A stretch of DNA of 64,000 bases from contig NZ_JOGB01000003.1 in assembly GCF_000719335.1 (NCBI RefSeq), forward strand, positions 124,001 through 188,000. Reading direction: 5' to 3'. The position numbers were made by a program, and so were the translations under genes. The notes under the pieces are model-generated. The model did no database searches. It saw only the letters and a list, made by a program, of their open reading frames with translations, and was not told where the DNA came from. The stretch comes from Streptomyces sp. NRRL S-87 (GTDB lineage: Bacteria > Actinomycetota > Actinomycetes > Streptomycetales > Streptomycetaceae). Of this stretch, positions 26,991 through 35,891 are shown one piece after another (positions within the stretch are counted from its first letter, which is position 1; every line of letters starts with the position of its first letter).

Positions 26991-28328
26991 TCAGCGGGTG
27001 GCGCCGGTGACCAGCCAGCGGCCGGAGCGGGCCCGCAGCTGCAAGGTGGCCATCCTGACCAGCATCATCAGCGTCATGGCCCACCAGAGCGTGGTCAGCC
27101 CGCCGCCGATCACGGGGACCAGCAGGGCGAAGGGGGCGAAGACCGCCAGCGTCACCAGCATGGCTCCGGCCAGGTACGGGCCGTCGCCGGCACCCATCAG
27201 CACGCCGTCCAGCACGAACACGATGCCGGAGACCGGCTGGGAGAGGGCCATCACCAGCAGCGCGGGCAGCAGGGCCGCCTCGACGCTCGGATCGCTCGTG
27301 AAGAGCGGGACGAACAGGGGCCGGGTCACGATCACCAGGAGACCGAGGACCAGGCCGGAGACGACGCCCCACCGGACCATCCGGCGGCAGACGGCCTTGG
27401 CCCCCACCGCGTCGTCGGCCCCGAGGTAGCGGCCGATGATCGCCTGTCCGGCGATGGCGATGGCGTCCAGGGCGAAGGCGAGCAGGCTCCACAGCGACAG
27501 CAGGATCTGGTGCGCCGCGATCTCGGCGTCCCCGAGGCGGGCGGCGACCATGGTGGCGATCATCAGGATCGCGCGCAGCGACAGGGTGCGCACCAGCAGC
27601 GGGGCTCCGGCCTGGGCGCAGGCCCGGATGCCGGCCGCGTCGGGGCGCAGCGAGGCGCCGTGCCGCCGGGCGCCGCGGACCACCACGACGAGGTACGCGG
27701 CGGCCATCGCGCACTGGGCGATGACCGTGCCCCAGGCGGATCCGGCGATGCCGAGCCCGGCACCGTAGACGAGGCCGAGGTTGAGGGCGGCGTTGGCGGC
27801 GAACCCGCCGATGGCGACGTACAGCGGCGTGCGGGTGTCCTGGAGACCGCGCAGTACGCCGGTGGCGGCCAGGACGACGAGCATGGCGGGGATGCCGAGC
27901 GCGGAGATGCGCAGGTACGTGACGGCGTACGGGGTCGCGGTGTCCGAGGCGCCGAACAACGAGACCAGCCCCGGGGCGGTGGCCAGGAAGACGGCGATGA
28001 CGGCGGCGCCGAGGATCAGGGCGAGCCAGATGCCGTCCATGCCCTGACGGATCGCGGCCTGGAGGTCGCCCGCGCCGACGCGGCGGGCGACCGCCGCGGT
28101 GGTGGCGTAGGCGAGGAAGACGAAGACGCTCACGGCGGTCGTCAGGAGAGCGGCGGCGACACCGAGCCCGGCGAGCTGCGGGGTGCCGAGGTGGCCCACG
28201 ATGGCGCTGTCGGCCAGGACGAAGAGCGGCTCGGCGACCAGGGCGCCGAACGCGGGCACGGCCAGGGCGAGGATCTCGCGGTCGTGGCGTCCGGCGGCGA
28301 CCTTCGGCGGCGCGGGGGCTTGTGTCAT
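26991..28328 (-). CDS. MATE family efflux transporter (DinF-like)
   Basis: This 445-aa protein has 12 predicted membrane helices in two homologous halves (ILALAVPAFGALVAEPLFVL and ILMIATMVAARLGDAEIAAH). This is the multidrug and toxic compound extrusion fold, which exports cationic compounds using a Na+ or H+ gradient. The substrate is unknown. ATG 28328 has no ribosome-binding site and is probably leaderless. It is divergent from dnaB, sharing the long upstream region with it. Confidence 0.9.
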   Translation of the reverse strand: MTQAPAPPKVAAGRHDREILALAVPAFGALVAEPLFVLADSAIVGHLGTPQLAGLGVAAALLTTAVSVFVFLAYATTAAVARRVGAGDLQAAIRQGMDGIWLALILGAAVIAVFLATAPGLVSLFGASDTATPYAVTYLRISALGIPAMLVVLAATGVLRGLQDTRTPLYVAIGGFAANAALNLGLVYGAGLGIAGSAWGTVIAQCAMAAAYLVVVVRGARRHGASLRPDAAGIRACAQAGAPLLVRTLSLRAILMIATMVAARLGDAEIAAHQILLSLWSLLAFALDAIAIAGQAIIGRYLGADDAVGAKAVCRRMVRWGVVSGLVLGLLVIVTRPLFVPLFTSDPSVEAALLPALLVMALSQPVSGIVFVLDGVLMGAGDGPYLAGAMLVTLAVFAPFALLVPVIGGGLTTLWWAMTLMMLVRMATLQLRARSGRWLVTGATR

Positions 28329-28334
28329 GTGTTC

Positions 28335-28364
28335 AATCTAATCTTCCACAGGTAATGGACGCAA
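28335..28364 (-). promoter_or_regulatory. Leaderless promoter of the MATE gene
   Basis: On the minus strand, TTGCGT (28364-28359), an 18-nt spacer and TAGATT (28340-28335) form a vegetative-type promoter. The -10 is 6 nt from the ATG, so the transcript should start at the start codon. The spacer contains a DnaA-box-like TCTTCCACA (28342-28350). Confidence 0.6.
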
Positions 28365-28516
28365 AGGCATTGGGACTCTTACTTTCGAGGGGATCGGGAG
28401 CCTGTTCGTGCACGGTTCGCGGCGATCTTGAAACCCTCGTCCAAGTTTTTGTCCCCCACAGGGTCCGGATGGGGAAAGTGCAGGTCAAGTGGTGTGAGCT
28501 AGTGCTGTGCGTGAGT

Positions 28517-28605
28517 TTGTCCACAGTGCCGTCCCCCGGTCCGTACACAGGTTCCGCGGAGTTACCCACAGACTTCGGGCCCTCATCCACACAGCCTGTG
28601 GATAA
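28517..28605. promoter_or_regulatory. Cluster of DnaA boxes upstream of dnaB
   Basis: Four 9-mers in 89 bp match or nearly match the Streptomyces DnaA box. They are TTGTCCACA (28517-28525), TTACCCACA (28562-28570, one mismatch), TCATCCACA (28583-28591) and inverted TTATCCACA (28597-28605). The 28329-28775 gap of 447 bp otherwise holds the MATE promoter and the dnaB leader. DnaA control of dnaB, or DnaA titration near oriC, is inferred. Confidence 0.7.
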
Positions 28606-28775
28606 CCAGATTGGCTGACGGTGCCGGCAGGCCTACCGTTGACCGTCGTCCCGTCTCTCCCCGGCATCCGCCGGAGCTGCCGCAGTGCGCGATTCGGGCA
28701 CGTGAAATGTCAGAGCCGTGGCGTACAAAGAGTGGCACGGGAAGGTCCGCACGGCGGACGGGAGGAGACGGCCCG

Positions 28776-30266
28776 GTGAGCATCCCCGAGCCCATGGAGG
28801 ACCCCTGGGCCGTCGACGGCAGCCCCAGCGACCGCCTTCCGGTCTCCCGACCGCGTCGCGGCGAGGGCGGACCCGGTCGGCGCGGCGAGGACCAGCCCGA
28901 GCGCGGCCGCGAGGGCGGTGCCTGGGACGACGGCGGTGGCGGCTTCGAGCGCGTCCCGCCGCAGGACCTGGACGCCGAGCAGTCGGTGCTGGGCGGCATG
29001 CTGCTGTCCAAGGACGCCATCGCGGACGTCGTGGAGATCCTCAAGGGCCCCGACTTCTACCGCCCGTCCCACGAGATGATCTACCAGGCGATCCTCGACC
29101 TCTACGCCAAGGGCGAGCCGGCCGACCCGATCACGGTCGGCGCCGAGCTGACCAAGCGCGGCGAGATCACCAAGGTCGGCGGCGCGGCGTACCTGCACAC
29201 CCTCGTGCAGTCCGTGCCCACCGCCGCCAATGCCGAGTACTACGCGGAGATCGTCCACGAGCGGGCCGTGCTGCGCCGCCTGGTCTCGGCCGGCACCAAG
29301 ATCACGCAGATGGGGTACGCCGCCGACGGCGACGTCGACGAGATCGTCAACAAGGCCCAGGCCGAGATCTACGCCGTCACCGAGCAGCGGACCTCCGAGG
29401 ACTACCTGCCGCTGGGCGACATCATGGAGGGCGCGCTCGACGAGATCGAGGCGATCGGCTCCCGCAGCGGTCAGATGTCCGGTGTCCCCACGGGCTTCAC
29501 CGACCTCGACTCCCTCACCAACGGCCTGCACCCCGGTCAGATGATCGTCATCGCGGCCCGTCCCGCCATGGGTAAGTCGACGCTCGCGCTGGACTTCGCC
29601 CGGGCGGCGTCCATCAAGAACAACCTGCCCAGCGTCATCTTCTCCCTCGAGATGGGGCGCAACGAGATCGCGATGCGCCTGCTGTCCGCAGAGGCCCGGG
29701 TGGCCCTGCACCACATGCGCTCCGGCACGATGACGGACGACGACTGGACCCGGCTGGCCCGCCGCATGCCGGACGTCTCCGCCGCCCCGCTCTACATCGA
29801 CGACTCCCCGAACCTGTCGATGATGGAGATCCGCGCGAAGTGCCGCCGCCTCAAACAGCGCCAGGACCTCTCGCTCGTCGTGATCGACTACCTCCAGCTG
29901 ATGCAGTCCGGCGGCGCGCGGCGCCCCGAGAGCCGTCAGCAGGAGGTCTCGGACATGTCCCGTAACCTCAAGCTCCTGGCCAAGGAACTCGAGGTCCCGG
30001 TGATCGCGCTCTCCCAGCTGAACCGAGGCCCCGAGCAGCGTACGGACAAGAAGCCGATGGTCAGCGACCTGCGTGAGTCCGGCTCCATCGAGCAGGACGC
30101 CGACATGGTCATCCTGCTGCACCGTGAGGACGCCTACGAGAAGGAGTCCCCCCGCGCGGGCGAGGCCGACCTGATCGTCGCCAAGCACCGTAACGGCCCC
30201 ACGGCCACGATCACCGTCGCCTTCCAGGGCCACTACTCCCGCTTCGTGGACATGGCCAACACCTGA
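28776..30266 (+). CDS. dnaB: Replicative DNA helicase DnaB
   Basis: DnaB is the hexameric 5'-3' helicase that unwinds DNA at the replication fork. The 496-aa protein has a disordered N-terminal tail of about 55 residues, a DnaB N domain (PPQDLDAEQSVLGGMLL), and a RecA-like core. The Walker A is ARPAMGKST near residue 265, followed by VVIDYLQLM and the arginine-finger segment LRESGSIEQDADMVILLHR. No intein is present. GTG 28776 has GGAGGAGA 8 nt upstream; ATG 28794 is an internal alternative. Confidence 0.97.
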   Translation: MSIPEPMEDPWAVDGSPSDRLPVSRPRRGEGGPGRRGEDQPERGREGGAWDDGGGGFERVPPQDLDAEQSVLGGMLLSKDAIADVVEILKGPDFYRPSHEMIYQAILDLYAKGEPADPITVGAELTKRGEITKVGGAAYLHTLVQSVPTAANAEYYAEIVHERAVLRRLVSAGTKITQMGYAADGDVDEIVNKAQAEIYAVTEQRTSEDYLPLGDIMEGALDEIEAIGSRSGQMSGVPTGFTDLDSLTNGLHPGQMIVIAARPAMGKSTLALDFARAASIKNNLPSVIFSLEMGRNEIAMRLLSAEARVALHHMRSGTMTDDDWTRLARRMPDVSAAPLYIDDSPNLSMMEIRAKCRRLKQRQDLSLVVIDYLQLMQSGGARRPESRQQEVSDMSRNLKLLAKELEVPVIALSQLNRGPEQRTDKKPMVSDLRESGSIEQDADMVILLHREDAYEKESPRAGEADLIVAKHRNGPTATITVAFQGHYSRFVDMANT

Positions 30267-30272
30267 CCCTGC

Positions 30273-30839
30273 TCAGCGCCTCGTCTCGTACCGGGTCAGG
30301 ACCACGCCGCCGGGAAACGTCCGCGTCTCCACCAGGTTCAGGTTCACCCAGTTGTCCAGCGCGGTGAAGAACGGCGTGCCGCCGCCCACCAGGACCGGAT
30401 GGGTGGCGATCACGTACTCGTCGACCAGCCCGGCGCGCATGGCCGCGCCGGCCAGCGTTGCGCCGCCGATGCTCATGGGGCCGCCGTCCTCGGCCTTGAG
30501 CCGGGTGATCTCGGCGATCGCGTCGCCGCTGACCAGGCGGGCGTTCCAGTCGACCTCGTCGATCGTCGAGGAGAACACCACCTTCGGCGTGTCCCGCCAG
30601 TTCCGCGCGAACTCGATCTCCGCCGGGGTGGCGCCGGGCTTCTGGTCGCCGGTCGGCCAGTAGGAGCTCATCGTCTCCCACAGCTTGCGCCCGTACAGCG
30701 ACAGCGCACTCGCCCGCTCGTGGTCGAGCCACGACTGGAACAGCTCGGGGCTCGGCGGGCCGCTCCAGCCGATGTCGTCGCCGGCCGCGGCGATGTAGCC
30801 GTCCAGCGTCAGGTTCATGCCGTAGATCAGTTTCCGCAT
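30273..30839 (-). CDS. Dihydrofolate reductase/RibD C-terminal family protein
   Basis: This 188-aa protein has the RibD C-terminal (DHFR-like) fold: RKLIYGMNLTLDGYIA at the start, LYGRKLWETM, and a nucleotide-binding segment GGPMSIGGATLAGAAM. Such proteins are NADPH-dependent reductases of mostly unknown substrates. GGAAGG lies upstream of ATG 30839. It is convergent with dnaB, with 6 nt between stops. Confidence 0.88.
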   Translation of the reverse strand: MRKLIYGMNLTLDGYIAAAGDDIGWSGPPSPELFQSWLDHERASALSLYGRKLWETMSSYWPTGDQKPGATPAEIEFARNWRDTPKVVFSSTIDEVDWNARLVSGDAIAEITRLKAEDGGPMSIGGATLAGAAMRAGLVDEYVIATHPVLVGGGTPFFTALDNWVNLNLVETRTFPGGVVLTRYETRR

Positions 30840-30937
30840 GGGCCCGGCCTTCCGTCCGTGGGTGTCCGGCGTATATACCAGCGCCCACGCGCCGCGAGAC
30901 CCGTGCAGGGCCGACTGGCGGCCCCCGGTCGGGGCGC

Positions 30938-31150
30938 TCACTCCGAGGGCGACTCCTTCAGGGAGTCCGCGTACAGGGACACGGCGACGCCGACCACGAC
31001 GTACACGATGCTCGCGTAGAGCTCGTAGCCGTCCGGGGCGAGGTGGCGCAGGAAGCCGAACAGACGGAAGCCGTCGAACCACTCGTGGACCAGGCCGCTG
31101 AGGCCGCCGGCGATGAGGACGAAGCCGAGGAAACCGAGGATCTTCTTCAT
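30938..31150 (-). CDS. Small two-helix membrane protein
   Basis: This 70-aa protein has two hydrophobic helices (ILGFLGFVLIAGGLSGLVHE and IVYVVVGVAVSLYA) joined by a polar loop. I do not recognise a family. It lies just upstream of, and divergent from, the two-component pair, so it may be a target or accessory, but nothing in the sequence proves this. Confidence 0.7.
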   Translation of the reverse strand: MKKILGFLGFVLIAGGLSGLVHEWFDGFRLFGFLRHLAPDGYELYASIVYVVVGVAVSLYADSLKESPSE

Positions 31151-31328
31151 GGCTCCGACGCTAGGGACCGCCCGGTGCGGCCGGTATCGGGCGCCGGGCG
31201 CGGCCGTGCCGACCGAAGTCGCGCCTCCGCGCCGCCGCTGTCGTACCAAGGTATCGATCGCGGTTCCGAAGGGCGCGGCCGCTCCGCGGGCCGGCCGCGC
31301 CGCGGCGCCGGGACCGTAGATTGCGGAC

Positions 31329-32486
31329 ATGAGCCGCCCCACCGCCCGCGACCGCCTGGCCGACCTCGGCTGCTTCCTGTTCGCGGCCACCTTCTCCGTC
31401 GCCACCTCGGACGTCGTGGTGGCGGGGCGGGACCTGTCCGAGGCGACGGTGTTCCACGAGCAACTGGTCGGCGGACTCGCCTGCGCGGCGCTGTTCCTGC
31501 GGCGCCGGTGGGCCGTGCAGCTGGCGCTGGTACTGCTGGTCGCCGGCAAGCTCTCGCACTTCGTCACCGGACCCACCCTCGTGGCCCTGTTCACCGTCGC
31601 CGCCCACCGGTCCCCGCGCACCACGCGGTGGGTCGCGGCGGCCGCCGCCGTCCCGCTGGTGGTGTTCGTCGTCCAGCGCCCCGACCCCGACCTGCCCGCA
31701 ACCACCTCGGGCATCGTCTACTTCGCACTGGTGGCGGCCGCCTTCGGCTGGGGCCTGTACGTGCGCTCCCGGCGCCGCCTGGTCGAGGAGCTGCGCGACC
31801 GCGCCGTCCGGGCCGAGGCGGAGGCCCAGCGCGCCGCGCGCGAGGACATCGCCCGCGAGATGCACGACGTCCTCGCCCACCGGCTGTCGCTGCTCAGCGT
31901 CCACGCGGGCGCGTTGGAGTACCACCCCGACGCCCCGCCGGCCGAGGTGCGGCGCGCCGCGGGGGTGATCCGGGACAGCGCGCACCAGGCCCTGGAGGAC
32001 CTGCGGGAGATCATCGGAGTGCTGCGCTCCCCGGTACCGGCGGACGGCGCCGAGCGCCCCCAGCCCACCCTCGCCGACCTGCCGCGGCTGGCCGCCGAGT
32101 CCCGGGGGACGGGGACGCCCGTCACGCTCGACCAGGCCGTCGCCGAACCGGCCGCCCTCCCCGCCCCGACCGGTCGCACCGCCTACCGGATCGTCCAGGA
32201 AGGGCTCACCAACGCCCGCAAGCACGCCCCGGAACAGCCGGTGACCGTGACGGTCAGCGGCGGTCCGGGCGAGGGCCTGGCCGTCGAGGTGCGCAACCCG
32301 CTGCCCGCCGCCGACCGCGACCGCCCCATCCCCGGGGCCGGGCACGGCCTGGTCGGCCTGGCGGAGCGGGTCCGGCTCGCGGACGGAAGGCTCGAACACG
32401 GCTCCACCGGGGCGGAGTTCCGACTCCGCGCCTGGCTACCGTGGAGCGGGCCGCGCCGACCGGCGGAGCCCGACCCGACCCCGTGA
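31329..32486 (+). CDS. Two-component sensor histidine kinase (HisKA_3/NarL type)
   Basis: This 385-aa kinase has about five N-terminal membrane helices. The dimerisation domain carries the phospho-accepting His in REDIAREMHDVLAHRLSLLS (about residue 178). A C-terminal GHKL ATPase has the N-box QEGLTNARKHAP and the G-box GAGHGLVGLAERV. TAGATT lies 6 nt before the ATG, so the mRNA is probably leaderless. The response regulator starts 10 nt after its stop. The signal is unknown. Confidence 0.93.
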   Translation: MSRPTARDRLADLGCFLFAATFSVATSDVVVAGRDLSEATVFHEQLVGGLACAALFLRRRWAVQLALVLLVAGKLSHFVTGPTLVALFTVAAHRSPRTTRWVAAAAAVPLVVFVVQRPDPDLPATTSGIVYFALVAAAFGWGLYVRSRRRLVEELRDRAVRAEAEAQRAAREDIAREMHDVLAHRLSLLSVHAGALEYHPDAPPAEVRRAAGVIRDSAHQALEDLREIIGVLRSPVPADGAERPQPTLADLPRLAAESRGTGTPVTLDQAVAEPAALPAPTGRTAYRIVQEGLTNARKHAPEQPVTVTVSGGPGEGLAVEVRNPLPAADRDRPIPGAGHGLVGLAERVRLADGRLEHGSTGAEFRLRAWLPWSGPRRPAEPDPTP

Positions 32487-32496
32487 GGAGCCCCCG

Positions 32497-33162
32497 GTGA
32501 ACGAGCCCGCGGCCGTCCGCGTCCTGCTCGTCGACGACGACGCGCTGGTCCGCTCGGGTCTGCGCCTGATGCTCGGCGGAGCCCCCGGCATCGAGGTCGT
32601 CGGCGAGGCCGCCGACGGCGCGGAGGTGGCCGACCGGGTCGCCGAACTCGCCCCCGACGTGGTGCTCATGGACATCCGCATGCCGGGGGTGGACGGGCTG
32701 ACCGCCACGGAGGCGTTGCGCGCCGGGCCCCACCCGCCCGAGGTCGTCGTGCTGACCACCTTCAACACCGACGAGCACGTACTGCGCGCCCTGCGGGCGG
32801 GTGCGGCCGGCTTCCTGCTCAAGCACACCCCGCCGCCGCGGATCGTCGCGGCGGTCCGCGCCGTGGCGGCGGGCGAGCCGGTGCTCTCCCCCGACGTCAC
32901 GCGTCAGCTGATCGCCCAGGTCGCCGGCGGTGCGCCGGCCGGGCGGGCCGCGCGGGCCCGTGAGCGGCTGACGGCCCTCGGCCCGCGCGAGCGGGAGGTC
33001 GCCCTCGCGGTGGGGGAGGGCAAGGCGAACGCGGAGATCGCGGCCGAGCTGTACATGAGCCTCCCCACCGTCAAGACCAACGTCTCGCGCATCATGGCGA
33101 AGCTGGGCCTGACCAACCGGGTCCAGCTCGCGCTCCTGGTCAACGACGCGGGCGAGTCCTGA
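32497..33162 (+). CDS. Two-component response regulator, NarL/LuxR family
   Basis: This 221-aa protein has a receiver domain with the acidic pocket VDDDALVRSG and the phospho-acceptor Asp in VVLMDIRMPG (residue about 54). A C-terminal LuxR helix-turn-helix (LGPREREVALAVGEGKANAE, then PTVKTNVSRIMAKLGL) binds DNA. GTG 32497 has GAGGAG upstream. It is co-transcribed with the kinase just before it and is its likely partner. Targets are unknown. Confidence 0.94.
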   Translation: MNEPAAVRVLLVDDDALVRSGLRLMLGGAPGIEVVGEAADGAEVADRVAELAPDVVLMDIRMPGVDGLTATEALRAGPHPPEVVVLTTFNTDEHVLRALRAGAAGFLLKHTPPPRIVAAVRAVAAGEPVLSPDVTRQLIAQVAGGAPAGRAARARERLTALGPREREVALAVGEGKANAEIAAELYMSLPTVKTNVSRIMAKLGLTNRVQLALLVNDAGES

Positions 33163-33284
33163 CCCGGCGCGGACGCCGGCGCCCGGGGCCACGTGGAGAA
33201 GGTCCGCGGGTCCGCCGACGCCGTCCGGAGCGACCGGGCGAAACGCGTGCGGGCCCGCGCCGCCCGGGGTGCGAAGCTGCCGCC

Positions 33285-34673
33285 ATGACTTCCGCACCCG
33301 AAGAACTGCTCCCGGGCACCCGCCGGGCCCTGCTGCACCGCATCGCCGTCGCCCAGAGCGAGGGCCGCTCCCCCTCCCTCGTCGCCGCCGTGGTGCGCGG
33401 CGGGCACACCGTCTGGGACGGCGCCCGCTCCAGCGTGGACGGCCACGCCCCCGACGGGAACGTGCAGTACCGGATCGGTTCGATCAGCAAGACCTTCACG
33501 GCAGTGCTCGTCATGCGGCTGCGCGACGAGGGCCTGCTGGACCTGAACGACCCGCTGGAGAAGCACCTGCCCGGAACCGGTGCCGGCGAGGTGACGATCG
33601 CCCAATTGCTGTGCCACGCGGGCGGGCTGGCCGCCGAGACGCCCGGTGAGTGGTGGGAGCGCTCGCCCGGCGGCCTGCGGCCCGCGCTGTCCGACGTCCT
33701 CGGCGCGGAGCCCTTCAAGCACGCGCCGGGCCGCCGCCACCACTACTCCAACCCCGGCTACACGCTGCTGGGCGCCCTCGTCGAGGCGTTGCGCGGCCGG
33801 CCCTGGGCGGAGGTGCTGGAGGACGAGGTCCTCGAGCCGTTGGGCCTGCACCGCACCAGCGCCCTGCCGCGGGCCCCGCACGCGGGTGGCTGGGCCGTGC
33901 ACCCGTGGGCCGACGCGATGCTGCCGGAGCCGCTGGAGGACCTGGGGCTGATGGCCCCGGCGGGTGCGCTGTGGTCGACCACGGCGGACCTCGCCCGGTT
34001 CGCGGCCTTCCTGCTGGCCGGCGACGACCGGGTGCTGCGCGCGGAGACGGTGCGCGAGATGCGCGCGCCCGCCTCGCCGCCCGAGCCGGGCATGGCCGAC
34101 GGCGGGTACGCGCTGGGGCTGCAGCTCACGAAGGTGGCGGACCGGACGCTGGCCGGGCACAGCGGTTCGCTGCCCGGGTTCGTGGCGGGGCTGTGGTTCA
34201 GCGAGGCGGACGACGTGGCGGCCGTGGTGCTGGCCAACTGCACCTCCGGCGTACCCGCCGCGACGGTCGCGGCGGACCTCGTACGGATCGTCGCCGAGGC
34301 CGAGCCGCGCATCCCGGAGCCGTGGCGGCCGATGCCCTCGGTCGACCCGGCGCTGCTGGAGCTGACCGGGCCCTGGTACTGGGGCACGGCCCCCCACCTG
34401 CTGCGGCTCACCCGGGACGGCGGTCTGGAACTGGGCCCGGTCGGCGCCATGGGCCGGTCCTCGCGGCTGCGGGCGGAACCGGACGGCACCTGGACCGGGC
34501 TGAACGGCTACTACGCGGGCGAGACCCTGCGCCCCGTACGGCGGCCCGACGGCACCCTGAGCCACCTGGACCTGGCGTCGTTCGTGTTCACCAGGACCCC
34601 GTACGACCCGGCCGCGCCCATTCCCGGCGGGCTGGACCCCCGCGGCTGGCGCGGCTCCGACCAGGGCCTGTGA
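33285..34673 (+). CDS. Serine hydrolase, class C beta-lactamase-like
   Basis: This 462-aa protein has the penicillin-binding/beta-lactamase fold with SISK as the SxxK nucleophile (Ser about 67). HYSNPGY supplies the YxN motif and AGHSGSLPGF the HxG motif. No signal peptide is visible, so it is probably a cytoplasmic esterase or peptidase rather than a drug-resistance enzyme. A C-terminal domain of about 120 residues follows the catalytic part. The substrate is unknown. It lies downstream of the two-component pair, after a 120-nt gap. Confidence 0.9.
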   Translation: MTSAPEELLPGTRRALLHRIAVAQSEGRSPSLVAAVVRGGHTVWDGARSSVDGHAPDGNVQYRIGSISKTFTAVLVMRLRDEGLLDLNDPLEKHLPGTGAGEVTIAQLLCHAGGLAAETPGEWWERSPGGLRPALSDVLGAEPFKHAPGRRHHYSNPGYTLLGALVEALRGRPWAEVLEDEVLEPLGLHRTSALPRAPHAGGWAVHPWADAMLPEPLEDLGLMAPAGALWSTTADLARFAAFLLAGDDRVLRAETVREMRAPASPPEPGMADGGYALGLQLTKVADRTLAGHSGSLPGFVAGLWFSEADDVAAVVLANCTSGVPAATVAADLVRIVAEAEPRIPEPWRPMPSVDPALLELTGPWYWGTAPHLLRLTRDGGLELGPVGAMGRSSRLRAEPDGTWTGLNGYYAGETLRPVRRPDGTLSHLDLASFVFTRTPYDPAAPIPGGLDPRGWRGSDQGL

Positions 34674-34699
34674 GTCCCCGGCAGGTGTGACGCCGATCG

Positions 34700-35875
34700 C
34701 TAGGCGCTCAGTTCGCGTTCGAGCGGGGTCCGGAACCGGGGGGTGATCCGGGCCTCGCCGAGCCATGCGGAGAGCCGGGCCGCCTCGTCCTCGACGAGGC
34801 GGGCGGCCTCCGTCCCGTGGTCGGCGAACAGGCGCACGACGACCTCGCCGTCGGCCCGCTGGGCCCAACCCCCGACGATCTCGCCGTTCCACCACACCGT
34901 GGGCCCGACGTTGCCCGCGCGGTCGAACAGCGCCGGGCGGTGCTCCGCGTCGAGGTGGAACCCGCGGTCGGCCCAGCCCATCGCGCTGGGGTCGAGGCCG
35001 GGCAGCAGCGCCACCCACGGCTCGGGTTCGGGAACCGGCTCGGTGTCACCGGAGGAGACCAGCGCGGCCCTCCCGCCGTCGAGCAGCACCTCGTCCGGTC
35101 CCACGGCCGCGAGGGCCCTGCGGGTCTCGGTCAGGGTCCAGCCGGTCCACCACTTCAGGTCGGCCTCGGTGGCCGGCCCGTACGCGCGCAGCCAGCGACG
35201 GGCGAGCTCGGCCCGGGCCTCGGGCGGGGGCAGCTGCGGCCAGGGCTCGGTGTGGATCCAGCGGAACTGGCTGGAGGTCCAGCTGCCCCGCGGCCGGTCG
35301 CGCCGGATCCGGCCGTCGGCGGCCAGCTGGCGGATGACCCGGGTGGCCACGCCCTGGACGGTCTCCCACTTCTGGCCCGGGAACACGGTGATCTTGTGTC
35401 GGAGCTGCGGTACGGCTGCGGCGAGTTCGGTGCCGGTCGAGGGGCCGTGCTCGTCGAGGGCGGCGAGGGTCGCGGCCTCCGCCTCGGCCAGCCAGGCCGC
35501 GTCCAGCCCGTGGCCGTCCTCCTCCAAGTGCTTGAGGAGTGTGGTGCGCTCCTTGGCGGCGATCGCCCGGGCCGCCCCCGAGTCCACGTAGGGTGCCATC
35601 TCCCGGGAGACGGCGAACAGGGTGCGGCGCATGCTCAGGAACCTGACCACCGCGTGCTCGTCGTAGAACTCGGCCTCCATCGACGCCACGTCGAGGCCTG
35701 CGGTCCGGGCGCGGGCGGAGAGGTAGACCGTCGCCGCGTCGGTCGCGTGCAGGGCGACCACGGCGTCCGCGGCTTCGGCGGCGGTGCGCGCGTGCACCGA
35801 GGGGGCCAGGCGGTGGCGCAGTGCCAGCCGGTTCCGTCGGTCGGCCGTGGTGAGGGTGGGACGGCTCTTGGTCAT
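34700..35875 (-). CDS. Winged-helix DNA-binding (HTH_42/AlkZ-like) protein
   Basis: This 391-aa protein belongs to the winged-helix family that includes the DNA glycosylase AlkZ, which unhooks interstrand crosslinks. Visible features are the N-terminal RRNRLALRHRLAP and VVALHATDAATVYLSARAR segments, the central PGQKWETVQGVATRVIRQL, and a C-terminal part (WWNGEIVGGWAQRADGEV). The AlkZ catalytic QxQ motif is not evident; the same place reads ALHATDA, as in the AlkX-type branch. A repair role is possible but unproven. TACGAT lies exactly 7 nt before the ATG, so it is probably leaderless. Confidence 0.82.
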   Translation of the reverse strand: MTKSRPTLTTADRRNRLALRHRLAPSVHARTAAEAADAVVALHATDAATVYLSARARTAGLDVASMEAEFYDEHAVVRFLSMRRTLFAVSREMAPYVDSGAARAIAAKERTTLLKHLEEDGHGLDAAWLAEAEAATLAALDEHGPSTGTELAAAVPQLRHKITVFPGQKWETVQGVATRVIRQLAADGRIRRDRPRGSWTSSQFRWIHTEPWPQLPPPEARAELARRWLRAYGPATEADLKWWTGWTLTETRRALAAVGPDEVLLDGGRAALVSSGDTEPVPEPEPWVALLPGLDPSAMGWADRGFHLDAEHRPALFDRAGNVGPTVWWNGEIVGGWAQRADGEVVVRLFADHGTEAARLVEDEAARLSAWLGEARITPRFRTPLERELSA

Positions 35876-35882
35876 GCCCCGG

Positions 35883-35888
35883 ATCGTA
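35883..35888 (-). promoter_or_regulatory. -10 element of leaderless promoter
   Basis: On the minus strand, TACGAT ends 7 nt before the ATG at 35875. It lies in the 16-bp gap after the upstream acetyltransferase gene, and no ribosome-binding site is present. Confidence 0.55.
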
Positions 35889-35891
35889 GGC

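Noticed and set aside
28696..28708. Degenerate parS-like GGGCACGTGAAAT
   Set aside because: It shares the CACGTGAA core but has mismatches at both ends, and ParB sites in this window are otherwise perfect.
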